64,000 nt of DNA from Parasponia andersonii (taxonomy: Eukaryota > Streptophyta > Magnoliopsida > Rosales > Cannabaceae), in contig JXTB01000126.1 in NCBI GenBank assembly GCA_002914805.1, positions 691,441 to 755,440 on the forward strand. The letters are read 5' to 3'. Below are positions 12,439 to 22,997 of this stretch, in pieces. The translations under genes were made by a program, and so were the position numbers. The notes beneath the pieces are model-generated. The model was not told the origin of the DNA and ran no database searches. It was given only the letters and a program-made list of their open reading frames with translations. How positions within the stretch are numbered: the first letter of the stretch is position 1; each line of letters opens with the position of its first letter.

Positions 12439-13026
12439 TGTTGAACAAATCAACAATTGCAGCTCACCAACCAGCCACAATAGGAACAGTAAAAAAAAAA
12501 AGCAACCGCAATAAGAATAGTAAAAAGGGCAGCCGTAATAGCAATAGTAAAAAAGACAGCCGTAATAGGAATTGTAAAAAAGGCAGCTGCAATAGCAATA
12601 GTGAAAAGAGCAGCCACAATAGCAATAGTGAAAAGAGCAGTCGTAATAGCAATAGTAAAAAATGGTGTTCACACCATCTTTCGAGTTCTATAAATACGGA
12701 GAGCTTCATCACTTGTTTTACATCCCATTCTAAATCATCTTCCTTTCTAAGAGAGAATTCAAGCCTAAGAATTCCTCTTAGTGTCCCACTTGTTTTCTCC
12801 TAAATTATTTAAAGAGAGTTTTTTCTCCTATTTCAAGAGAGAGAGAGGTTCATTTGTTCTCTTCTTGTATTTAGAGAGAAATGAGTCATAATCTACTTTT
12901 CATAGTGAAATTCTTCACAATTTTATCTGTGGACATAGTCTAAGTTAGGTGAACCACATTAATTCTTTTGTGTGTCTTTTTTTTTTTTTTCATTTTACCC
13001 AAATTTTCTAAACTCTTATTCTAACA
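12439..13026 (+). repeat. 3' LTR of the copia element
   Basis: 588 bp, starting tgttgaacaaatc after the purine tract and ending ctaaca directly before the second tatct. The same internal ~27-bp unit is present in about six copies (about 12500-12662), so tandem-unit number differs between the two LTRs. Confidence 0.93.
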
Positions 13027-13031
13027 TATCT

Positions 13032-13452
13032 CTCCTTTCTAACGTATCTCTCCTTTCGTACACCATAGTGGCGTTGGTTGGAGTCTTGGAGATGATCAAA
13101 AGGAATATACACACTCCCATTAGACTGTTAAAAGTTCAAACTTTTTAAAGTAAATGAAATGATGAAATTTTGTATCAAAATTTTGCATTCCGAAAGGACC
13201 AAACTACATTTAAATTTTGGCACTAAAAACTAGTGCAAATGTTGGTGCTTTTGAATATATATTATATCGACCCGAAAAAAGAAAAAAGGACAATATTACT
13301 CCGAAAGTACAAGGTAAATTAGCTCATTCCGGTCGTTTCCCAGCTCACCTGAGGCCCATTTCTGTGGATGGATGGAGCTTCTTGATTTTCTTCCGGTAAT
13401 AACAATAAGCCCTTAAACCCCCCTCCTTTCCCTTGCATACAGTACTTCTACC
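13032..13452 (+). promoter_or_regulatory. mTERF upstream region, squeezed between copia and the start codon
   Basis: Only about 420 bp separate the end of the copia target site from the mTERF ATG, so the core promoter and leader must lie here unless transcription starts in the LTR. The last ~130 bp before the ATG are pyrimidine-rich, as in a 5' leader. I see no unambiguous TATA box. Confidence 0.45.
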
Positions 13453-15186
13453 ATGACCATTCCCGAAGCCTTCTCCATCATCCTCTCCCGTCGCTTCTCT
13501 TCCACCTCCGCCGCCGCCACCACCACAATCAGGAGGCTTTCCCCATATCCCAACCTTCCCGGAATCCATTCCAAGTACAAACCCAAAGTCGTCGAAGAAG
13601 CTCAAAAAGCCCTGACAGACTACCTCCACACCACCAGGTCCTTGCCCTTCACCTTCGCCGAGCACATTGGCAAAAACTCCATAGTCTCGCTCGCCAATCT
13701 CATCCGGAAGATCGATTTCTCGGCCCCAACTTTCTCCAGAAGCTTCCGGAGGCTCCTCAGGTACCAACCCATTAACGAATTCGAGTTTTTCTTTGAGAGC
13801 ATAGGCATAGATCACAATGAAGTTCCTGGGCTTTTGCCCTCGAACAAGTTCTTCTTTTCCGAAGATGGGTCGGTTCTTAATGCTGCTTATACGCTTTCTG
13901 GGTTTGGGTTTCCATGGAATATGTTGGGGAAGTTGTACAAGGAGGAGGTTTCGATTTTTAGTAAAGGGTCCTCTGAGTTGAGTGCTAGGCTTGATGGGTT
14001 TAAAGAATATGGCTTTGGTAATCTCTCTGTGGTTGGGATATGCTTAGCTTTCCCTTACTTGTTGAGTGTGGAAGGTGGATTGAGTAGTGATATTGATGCA
14101 TTGTTTGGTGATTTGAAAAGGGTTTTTGTAGAATTAGAAATGGGATGTTGTGTTGAGGGAAATGTGGATGCTTGGTATGAGGTTTGTAGTAAAGTTAGGG
14201 TGTTCTATGATTTAGGTTGTGAGAAGGGAAAGGTAGGGGAATTGATTTGTAGGAGGAAGGAACTTTTTCTTGAATGCCCAGAAGAGGTTTTAGTCCAAAA
14301 AGCAAACTATTTCTGTAAATTTGGTGTTAGAAAGGATTGTGTTGGTTCGTTTCTTCTTCAGAGTCCAGAAATTTTTAATCTTGACTTAGAAACACCGGTG
14401 ATATCAGTGCTAGGATTGTTGGAACATTTTGGACTGAACACAGAAGAACTGCTAGATGTGAGTCAAAAATACCTTCATGTGTTGGGAAGAAATAAAATGG
14501 CTAATTTACCGAATGTGATGAAGGCTTTGGATCTACATGAATGGTTATTCAATAAGATTAAGAGTTCAAATGGTCAATTATTGGTAACTTACACCGTCAG
14601 TGGCCCTGATGAAGATATAGACAAAGCGTACGTAAATGCCTTGAAGAGGATAGAATCTTCTAGGACTTCCACTCATACGATGAGTAAACTGGATTTCTTG
14701 AGAGGAATTGGGTTTGGAGAGAATGCTCTCACTATAAAGGTCCTTAAGAACTTGCACGGCAGTAGCACTGAGTTACAAGAACGGTTTGATTTCCTTCTTG
14801 GTACGGGTATCAAATACTCAAAGCTCTGTTTGCAGATAAGGATGGCTGTGAGGATCCTTAGTCAAAGCCCTGGAATATTGGAAGAGAAGATTAACTTTTT
14901 GTGCCAGGAAATGGGATCCTCTTTACAATACCTTGATAATTTCCCAGCATTTTTGTGTTTTGACTTGGAGAACAGGGTTAAGCGCAGATACGGATATTAT
15001 CTTTGGCTTAAGGAGAATGGTTTATGTACTGAAAACTACTCCATTGCAAGCTTGGTAGCTACCAGTGAAAAGAAATTCCTAGCACGCCTTTTTCGAATTC
15101 ATCCGGCTGCTCCAAAACAGTATTTAGAGGGTTCCTCATACAAAATACCCTTCAATAATTCTCAGGAGAACTCGATGATTCGATGA
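13453..15186 (+). CDS. mTERF-family organellar factor, mTERF18/SHOT1-like
   Basis: Single-exon gene of 577 codons, usual for plant mTERF genes. The N-terminus (M-T-I-P-E-A-F-S-I-I-L-S-R-R-F-S-S-T) is rich in R, S and A and lacks acidic residues until about residue 40, as in a mitochondrial presequence. The conserved block E-E-A-Q-K-A-L-T-D-Y-L-H-T-T-R-S (about residues 48-63) matches my recollection of Arabidopsis At3g60400 (mTERF18, SHOT1). Repeated short segments with leucine and L-x-x-P or S-P (for example Q-S-P-E-I-F and Q-S-P-G-I-L) are the degenerate helical mTERF repeats that wrap nucleic acid. The ATG at 13453 is the first in frame and starts the presequence. An AATAAA at 15478-15483 could be the polyadenylation signal. 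The SHOT1-like assignment is inference from memory; mTERF membership is firm. Confidence 0.92.
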   Translation: MTIPEAFSIILSRRFSSTSAAATTTIRRLSPYPNLPGIHSKYKPKVVEEAQKALTDYLHTTRSLPFTFAEHIGKNSIVSLANLIRKIDFSAPTFSRSFRRLLRYQPINEFEFFFESIGIDHNEVPGLLPSNKFFFSEDGSVLNAAYTLSGFGFPWNMLGKLYKEEVSIFSKGSSELSARLDGFKEYGFGNLSVVGICLAFPYLLSVEGGLSSDIDALFGDLKRVFVELEMGCCVEGNVDAWYEVCSKVRVFYDLGCEKGKVGELICRRKELFLECPEEVLVQKANYFCKFGVRKDCVGSFLLQSPEIFNLDLETPVISVLGLLEHFGLNTEELLDVSQKYLHVLGRNKMANLPNVMKALDLHEWLFNKIKSSNGQLLVTYTVSGPDEDIDKAYVNALKRIESSRTSTHTMSKLDFLRGIGFGENALTIKVLKNLHGSSTELQERFDFLLGTGIKYSKLCLQIRMAVRILSQSPGILEEKINFLCQEMGSSLQYLDNFPAFLCFDLENRVKRRYGYYLWLKENGLCTENYSIASLVATSEKKFLARLFRIHPAAPKQYLEGSSYKIPFNNSQENSMIR

Positions 15187-16934
15187 TGTTGAAAAGTTTG
15201 TCTGAGAAATTAACCCTTAACATTGGTTCTTTATGAAAGATTTATGGACTTCTATTTAATATCTTGGCGGTAATCATCAGTTTTCTTTCCTATGATTTTG
15301 GTTCTTAACCACTGTGCTGGCACTGGATTCATTTGCCATCTAACGGTGGGCAATGCCTGCAATTTGTAGTGCAGAAACATGGTTGAGACTTGAGAGTACT
15401 CATTGTTTTGCGCCTTTGTACATATGGACATTGCCATTATGTTGTAATATTTCTGGCATCAGGCATTTTTCATCAGAAATAAATCTGTTTTCACTTGAGG
15501 ATCTTGTCTTGTTACTTCCTTTTATTAGTAAGTAAAGGGTATAAACTTCTTTAGAAACCAGGAACTGATTTACCAGCGTGATGAACTGTCCTGTTTTGAG
15601 TCAAAGAACAAGGAAATGCTGTTACTTTGGAATCCTGCGCCAAATTGGTAATATCGTGGTCCTGCTCTTTATTATATGTCTGCAACATTAGTGCAGCATA
15701 AAGAATTTTGAGATCTATTAAAGTTCACGTATGTGTCTTTTAAACGTTCAATTCCCATTATTTCTTTTGATTAGTAATACTCGATGCAGTGGTTACATGC
15801 ATTGATCAATGGTAATCTCACTGCCTTTTAATGCGAAGGTTTTTCAAAGGCCTCTACTGTAGTTGGACAATGTACATCCAATTTTAATGTTTTATGTTTC
15901 ATGGACCTAGCTAGTTTGATTTCTCTTTCAGTCACCCCAGTATTTGTGAACTACCATTTGTTTAGTAATGCAAAATTCAAGGCTCCTCTTTTTCTTTTGG
16001 TTTGAATCGTTGGTAAGAGGAAATAGGGGAGCCCTCGAGGGTGCTGGTATTCACAAGTTCACCATTGCAAACTGAAGCGAGTCACTACTACTAAACTCTA
16101 ATAGGCGTCAACACCTACAATGCTCCATACGCCAGATTTGTTCTTGCAACTTGAAAATTTTATGAAAGCTGCTCATAGTGGAATAGTGTCGTTATTGAAT
16201 CAGGTTGTAATTCTATGGTGAGGCAGCCGCAGTCTTCTTCATCAATAAATGACCTATGGGGTATGATTAGTATTGTATCTGAGGCCGCCTCAGAGGTCTC
16301 ATTTCCTCTTTTGATTCAGATGAGTTTTCTGCCATGTCTAGATCTTGTAATTTCTTTGCTTACAATGTTGTGGTTTGAACTATTCTCATGCATCCCCGCC
16401 CAGGTTGCTATCGATTATAGCGCCTTGATTGTGCCTCTCTTTTGGTTCTCCCCTTTGGCCTTGCTTTGTGATTTTCTAGCTTTTTTGTGTTGTTCAATGA
16501 ATTCTCTCTTCAGCAGAGAAAAGAAAAACAAAATCGCCCAGGTTAAGTTGTCAAATACCTCATTTTAGGAAACATGAGTGAAAGTTTACAAAACAGGATT
16601 TTAAAAAGAAAAAGTGGTATAAGCTATATAGTAGAACAAAGAAAATCATTGTCACAAATTATTAGTGGGATATTAGAGTATGTGTCTTACACTTCATTTT
16701 AATAAATGTTCTTGATTTTTTTTTTCCCTGGCAGAATAAGATATATATATATATATCTGTTTATATGCTAGCTTTAATTTTTGTACCGAGTATATTAGTT
16801 TTAGTAGTGGGTACATTATATTTTACATTGGGTATATACCCTAATATAATGGTTATTTTGCTACCGTATTTGAAGTACGGACATTTACTTAAATTAAGAT
16901 TAAAACTCAGTCATTTTACTATAAGATGCTTATT
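15187..16934 (+). other. mTERF 3' region and intergenic DNA, no further gene
   Basis: Base composition up to about 16560 is more gene-like than the flanking AT-rich DNA and may include the mTERF 3' UTR. Short open frames (for example 16215-16568) show no conserved domain. A short TA microsatellite lies at 16741-16756. Confidence 0.45.
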
Positions 16935-17260
16935 AGTTGGGTCTATTAAGTGTTACTAATCTAATTGAGAAAATGACATGGATAGGACTACTTAGGCCGA
17001 AACGACTTTTTTGTGTATTTTTTTTTAAAATAACATTTTTAGTGGTGTCAAGAATTTCTTGAATATTGAAAAACCATTATTTATGACATTTTTAAGAGCT
17101 TTTCATGGTCAAGAAACTCTTCAATATAGATTAAAATATTATTGATACTCTTAAAAATATTATTTTTTTAAAAATACAAAAAAAAGTATTTTGGCCCAAG
17201 TTAATCCTACCCATGCCTTTTCTCTGAAATTCAGTTACTCCTGCAGGCCCGACTATAACA
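16935..17260. mobile_element. Foldback MITE with long terminal inverted repeats
   Basis: The left arm (tagttgggtct near 16934, gacatggataggac near 16975, then a block with ggccgaaacgacttttttg) is matched by the reverse complement of the right arm (tcgggcct, gcatgggtaggatt, then ggccaaaatactttttttt near 17160-17250). The arms exceed 60 bp with scattered mismatches. A short loop contains a second weaker inverted pair (tcaagaatttcttgaatattg against tatattgaagagtttcttg). It has no coding capacity. Confidence 0.65.
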
Positions 17261-17340
17261 AGGATTTTTCCCTAGGAGTTGGGTAATTTAGAAGAGCACG
17301 AAAAATAAACGAAGAAATGACACTATGGAAAATTTTCGAC

Positions 17341-17490
17341 AAATTGATGGGTGTTTTGGTAACACTGCTGGTAGGACTCACCTACATGGTCAATTGATGG
17401 GTGTTTTGTTAACACTGCTGGTAGGACTCACCTATATGGTCAATTTATGGGTGTTTTGGTAACAGTGCTAGTAGGATTCACGTACGTGAT
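17341..17490. repeat. Three tandem copies of a 50-bp unit
   Basis: Units at 17341-17390, 17391-17440 and 17441-17490 share the core gatgggtgttttgg and gtaggactcacctac. The first two are nearly identical and the third has several changes, suggesting stepwise expansion. Confidence 0.9.
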
Positions 17491-18263
17491 CACTCATTAA
17501 TACACTATGCTTTTGTATTTTATTATTTAATGTGACGCTAAAATTTAATATTAGAATTTACGTAATTTTAACTTTAATATAGTATTGTATAACACCTACT
17601 CTTTTCACTTTTTCTTTTTTTAATTTCTCTCTCATCACTCTTTCTCTCTCATATCACTTTATCTCTTTCAAAAGTGATATTTCTCTAAACAAATTTTTAA
17701 AAGTAGTCATTTTCTAAATTTATATCTAAAAAATAGGTTTTCATAAATAAGTTTTTAAAAAGTAATAATTATACATGTGGCATTTTCCTAAAAATGGTAG
17801 TTTTAAGTAAATTTTTAAAAGTAATATTTTTCAAAATAAATTTTTTAATACAACATTATAATACAAATGCAAAACTCATCAAAATATTATAATAGAATAA
17901 TATAATACAATATAATAAATCACAATACCAAACAATATAATACGGCACACCAAATGTAGCATATATAGTATAGTTACTTAACGGGTGACTTGGCCACACA
18001 ACTGATTAAAGTTGCCCATAATTGGTCATCTAATGGGTAACTCGGTCACCCTCAATATTTGTTCTTGGCAAGAAACGAGGATGTCGTTCATGGCGGCGTT
18101 ATGATGGCATGTGCAGTGATTGTTGTCTTGCAGTTAATTTTGGTGGCATGGTGAGTTAGGGTCAAGTAATGGTTAAAGGTAGAAAACTCCATGCCATGCT
18201 AGACAACTATGATGACAGTTGTGGACATGACCCATGAGAAGTTGCACTATAGTAGATTAGTAG

Positions 18264-18512
18264 CTTAGAAAGGAATAAATTCGGTGAATATCATTTTTTT
18301 TATTAATTAAATTTATCATTATATTATTTTTTAAAATAAATTTTTGACGATATTGACATATTTTTTTATGTTAGTGGTAATTTTAACAAATTTTTGTTAG
18401 ATTTTTGATAGATTTTTAATTAATTTCTTTCTAAATATAATAGAATTTAATAATAATAATAAATTTAGTTAAATATTTTTGAAAAAAATAATAATTATCT
18501 ACTTAATTCCGT
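18264..18512 (-). mobile_element. MITE copy 1 of a family also present at 34028-34325
   Basis: Its ends correspond, in inverted orientation, to those of the copy at 34 kb. The reverse complement contains ttaagtagataattatta and a taactaaattt block, and the other end holds attcggtgaatatcatttttt. The interior has short repeats of the type ttgatagattttta. It has no coding capacity. Confidence 0.55.
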
Positions 18513-20489
18513 AAAAAAGAGAGCAGAATAGAGGAGAGCTTGTGTGCCGACTGTTGAGACTTGGAAGTATAAAATACTGTTAAAATAAAAACATTTTTAC
18601 TATCAGCAATTTAAAAAAAAAAAAAAAAAAAGAAGATTCGCAAGGTGTAATTTCCTCTTAAAAGTTTGTTAACATTTTAATTTTCTTTATTTTTCTTGCC
18701 TTTTTAATCCTCTCCCCTCCTAATTGGTTTGGAGGTTTTGACAACGACGGTACTTTTCGAAAAAGTTTCCCAAATAGCACTCCAAAAAAATAAATATATA
18801 AATCAATGGATAAAATAAATTCCCAAATCACATTTGGGACATCTGGCATGTACTCTGACTACTTCCCCGTGTGGGGTTCTATCAGCGATAAATCCCGAGG
18901 AATCGAACTTAATATTAGATTTCCTAATTTGTATTTCGTACCATTTTTTTTTGTTAAAGATATTTCATACCCAATTCTACTTTTCCTCCTTTGTCCTTTT
19001 TCTAAAGTTAGGAAATAATATTATATTGCTTCGTTTCCTTGGACAAAAAATTAGTATAATGAACCATAATATATTCTTTTTGTCTTTTCTTAGTAATATT
19101 CCTTAACTAAGCATAGTTTCATATTCCTTGATTTCATTTATAAGAAAAAAAAAAAGAAAAACCATCACGTAAATTAAACAAAAATAAAATAAAACAAAAA
19201 AAAAAAAACCGATGCCTGATATTAACCTAGTCTAAAAACATTTATGGATTTAAGTGGAGGAATTTTAAATGCACTTTTTTTTTTAAATTTTAGTTTTGCA
19301 TTCTTTAAATCTCATTACTTACTTAACACATGGATGTTATTATTGTTTATTACATTATTAAAATGTTATAATGAATGCAGCTAAAGAAAAATGTTATAAT
19401 GAGTGGAGCATAAAATTTATATGTCATACGTTATGACATAAAAATGTAAAAGATGTGAAAAAGAGTGCTTTCAAGTTCACCATAGTGCTACAAAATAAAA
19501 AGAAGAACATGTTTTCTTTTATATATATTTTTCTTCATGTAAAATAAAAAGTATATTTGATGGATTCTCTATATAATTTTTTTAAAGCAAGAGTATTTAA
19601 AATTTGAATTCCAATGAATTGTAATTTCTTATTTATTTAAAATAAAAGTGATTATTATCAACCAAAAGAAAGAAAGAAGTAAATAAATAAATAAGCAAAT
19701 AAAGAAACGATCCATCCATCCATACATGGGAATCCAACCACGTAACTATGAAACCATCAATGCAATTGGTTTTCAAATTCCTGGTGAATGATTTTTACAA
19801 AAAAAAAAAAAACAATGCACGTGACAACTCGTATACAAAATTAAATAAATAAAAAGAGAATTTATTTATATTATATAAATAATTTAATGGATAAAAAAAC
19901 AGACTATATAATCTTTAGTTAGTAGTAGTGGTTATTAAGGATTATTTTAGTAATTAGATAACCATGGCTTTAAGAAACCTTAAAAGACTTAATAATTTGT
20001 TCAATTTATACATAAACAGAAGAAAAATAAATAGAGAGAGCAGAGGCTATGTATTTAAAAAGAAGATGATGATAAATACTATTGTCATGAGTTATTGAAA
20101 CTCATTTTTAAAGTAATAAACTTTTAAGTAATTAAGTTTTATATTTTAATTTAATTTCTAGATTAAGATTGAATATTTAGAGTTAGAGTTTTGAATTGCT
20201 AATAAATTATTTATGAAATATGAGAGATGAATCTGAGAAAGAATGAAACCTATTGCCATTAGGGTTTAAGCAAAACAAATTTTGAGTGATTTAATAAGGT
20301 AAATAGAAAGATATAGATTTTTTAATGTTTCACATAAGTAGAAAGTATAACAGTGATTTCAACTACATTTGTAGAGGCTTTTAGTAGTTTGATTGGGTCA
20401 TATTTAGTATAGTTAGAGTTTATCAAATTAGTTTCCCAATAATATATAATTAATCAAAAACAGACTTATAAATAGAGAATTATAGCTAA
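18513..20489. other. Long AT-rich intergenic stretch, no gene
   Basis: Poly(A) and poly(T) runs, short tandem aaat stretches (about 19670-19710) and small open frames without domains. I see nothing that supports a gene or a bounded element. Confidence 0.5.
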
Positions 20490-22142
20490 TTAAAATGAGT
20501 ACTATGAATCTGGAAAAATCTGAAACTTTCGGCACTTTGGGTGAAATATGGCTACAACTTATCCGACTGTAAAGGGCTTACCTGTATACCTTATAGCCAC
20601 ATTGTTGGTACTTTTAGGACCTATGACTTGTAGAACAGGTCCCTTAAGTTTGGTGATTTTTGGAGTAGGTTAGAATTATTATAAATTGTGAGAAATTGAA
20701 TAGCTATGGAATTAATTCTAGATGATATATGGGCAACAAATAGTAAATATTTTTAGTGTAATTAGAGTATGATTTTATTATTGTAATTCTTATATATATA
20801 ATTTATGTAGTAATATATGTCTGAGAGATTGTGTTGATTATTATGGTTAAATAGGCAAAACGTATGAGATAAGTAACCTTTGATTTTTTCTAGTAGTTTT
20901 TCTCGTTAAAAAATTAAATATATTATTGTTTATTATTTCTACTTGAATCATATTTATAAATATTTTATTTAAAATATGATTTCAAGTAAAAAATATATTT
21001 TGTAATAAGACTATTTATTGAAAGAAATCTTTTTATTGAAATAACGTAATTTTTATGAAAAATAGTATGATTCTATGTTTCATACTAAATTATGGATCAA
21101 GTATATAATTTACTATTGAATTTTAGTATGGATCAAGTATATAATTTACTATTGAACGAAGTTACAAGAAAATTATTTTAGAATGACTATACTATTATAA
21201 TGTGGTAAATATGAAATTATTTATGATGAGTTATTATAAATAAATGTTTTAAAACTCTTTTAAGTGATTATGCACATGGACCCAATTCACAGTGATTATA
21301 TGCAGACAGTACTGACCTAGCTATAGGGCTAAATATAGTAGATTCATACCAAGCTACAAAGGTTATCTGTAGTAGATTCAGACCCGGTTACATGAGTTAT
21401 TTGTGGAAGATTCAGACCCAACTACATGAGTTATTTGTGGAAGATTCGGACCCGACTATATGAGTTATTTGTGGAAGATTCGGATATGGCTACAGGAGTT
21501 ATTTGTGGCAGATTCGGACCTAGTCACAGTGATTAAGTGTGGCTATAGTTGCCAAAAACTTGGGAGAAATATAATTGAAAAGGGATTCGAAAAGACAAAT
21601 TTGGAAACTTATTACTTCTTTTTGTCAAATTGTTTACTAAACGACTTGATTTAAATATTTTCAAAAGTATTGATTTTTGGAACCAAATTTGTTTTGAAAA
21701 ATATTTGTTAATGATTTTGATTTACATATGCTTGACTTAGCTAGTTAAGATTATTGGTTATTTACTGAGCTGCCGAGCTCACCCTTTTATCTTTTCCCTC
21801 TCAGGTTTTAAAGATTATCAAATAGCAGATACACAAAGATAACTTATTTAGTAGTAATTGGGGTGTATAATTCAAAGAGAGGAATTTCTTCATCTTGATT
21901 AAAAAAATATAAGAACTCAGAGGTTAATTATCTTCAATTTATTAGATTATAATTTCTATTGTATAGTGTTTATTTTGAATATTTGGAGACTTTATAAAAA
22001 TTGTTGAATTTTATATTATACATTAGTATTTATTTAAGACAAACTATTCTTAATTATATTCATTTATAGAAAGATACTTTACATGCTTATGAGATTTTAC
22101 CATATAAGTATGCAGCTCACATTGGGAGGCATGGGGTGTGAT
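20490..22142 (+). mobile_element. Probable old Ty3/gypsy LTR remnant
   Basis: Three signs point to a chromovirus-type LTR: the 34-bp tandem repeat array at 21313-21520; a gagctcacccttttatc stretch followed by ctctcaggtttt near 21775-21812; and the end-like gggaggcatggggtgtga at about 22124-22141. No internal domains adjoin it, so if the call is right it is a solo LTR or remnant. The left border is not defined. Confidence 0.35.
21313..21520. repeat. Array of about six 34-bp tandem repeats
   Basis: The unit begins gacccgactacatgagttat and ends with a ttgtggaagattcg-like stretch. The central copies are nearly identical at exactly 34-bp spacing, while the outer ones are more diverged. Confidence 0.88.
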
Positions 22143-22328
22143 AATGCAACTACTCTTCGATAAATTTTAAATAATAAACTTAACTTTTGATATTGTGTTT
22201 AATCGATTTAAATGATTTTAAATTATTATAATTGTTTGGCAGTGATAAATAAACACTCAGATTGAATATTTAATTAGTTTATGTGTTTAGTAACAAGGAT
22301 ATGGTATGTTAGTATTGGTTTATGTATT

Positions 22329-22485
22329 TTTTTTTGAAAAGTGGGGCATAACTAATGACCACTATTTACTACAAATTTAAAGGAAAATAATACACACATT
22401 CTACCAAGGTTTGAACTCCTAACCTCCTCAAACTCATACACACATCCCTCAAACCTTGGACCAACTAAACTAGCCTCAGGTTGGC
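22329..22485 (-). mobile_element. tRNA-derived SINE with a 17-bp target-site duplication
   Basis: A perfect direct repeat, gtattggtttatgtatt, flanks the insert (22312-22328 and 22486-22502). Read on the minus strand, the 157-bp element carries an A-box-like tagtttagttgg (about 22461-22472) and a B-box-like gagttcaaacc (about 22408-22418), the two internal polymerase III promoter boxes. It ends in a short A run (plus-strand T run at about 22326-22335). The order A box, B box, poly(A) inside long target-site duplications is diagnostic of a SINE. The gaps between borders and tail are as expected for a short plant SINE. Confidence 0.85.
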
Positions 22486-22841
22486 GTATTGGTTTATGTA
22501 TTCAATGGATGGTAATTTCGTCTTTTACGTGTATAACTTAATTAAATTCGGGTAGATGTTAGGTATTTTTTGAATTTTTTGAAAATTAAAAAATAGAGAT
22601 ATTTTTTTAGAGTCCAAAATTTATGGATAAAAATACAAAAAAGGCATAATTGAAGGGTTTTTTTTTTTGGAAATTAACAAAAAAAAAGGAAAAAAAAAAG
22701 AAAAAAAGGGTATTATAGGTAATATATAATAAAAAATGGGAGTCCAACTGGATTTTGATTTTCGAATGCATAAATTAAAATAAATAAAATAAACCGCTCC
22801 TCCTATCTCGTGCAGACACACAAACACACGCACTCACTTCG

Positions 22842-22908
22842 CTCTCTCTCTCTCTCTCTCGCTCGCCTTCTTCTCCAATCAATCAATCAATCACTCTCTC
22901 TCTCTCTA
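22842..22908 (+). repeat. CT-rich microsatellites in the DUF1639 5' leader
   Basis: Two runs of ct dinucleotides with tcaatcaatcaatca between them, 90-150 bp before the first ATG. Such pyrimidine runs are common in plant 5' UTRs and core promoters. Confidence 0.8.
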
Positions 22909-22997
22909 AATCCTTTGCTTCCATTTTAGTTCTTTTAAACCAGTAACCCATTAACCAGAAAAACCAAACCAAAACCAAGCAAAGCAAAATTAGTTAT

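Larger units (their letters stand above)
7760..13026 (+). mobile_element. Ty1/copia LTR retrotransposon fossil (Tork/TNT1-like), near full length
   Basis: Both ends are fixed by a 5-bp target-site duplication, tatct, at 7755-7759 and 13027-13031. LTRs are 7760-8327 and 12439-13026. A primer-binding site for initiator tRNA-Met (tggtatcagagcc, 8329-8341) follows the left LTR after one base, and a purine-rich tract (12431-12438) precedes the right LTR. Parts run in copia order: gag about 8425-9230 with a C-x2-C-x4-H-x4-C knuckle near 9110-9150, protease about 9290-9520, integrase about 9700-10350, reverse transcriptase about 10860-11600 with Y-M-D-D, and RNase H to about 12300. The reading frame is broken in roughly eight places, so it cannot be autonomous. 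The visibly diverged LTRs imply moderate age. It lies on the same strand as the mTERF gene and ends 426 bp before that gene's start codon. Confidence 0.95.

Noticed and set aside
13345-13815. Minus-strand glycine-rich open frame over the mTERF 5' end
   Set aside because: Shadow of the mTERF presequence region.
16215-16568. 117-codon hydrophobic open frame
   Set aside because: No conserved motif, and the sequence looks like 3' flank or untranslated DNA.
17341-17490. CRISPR-like regular repeats
   Set aside because: The units are contiguous without spacers and the genome is eukaryotic.
22406-22473. Possible tRNA gene (A and B boxes)
   Set aside because: No cloverleaf or anticodon stem can be drawn; the boxes sit inside a SINE with an A tail and target-site duplications.
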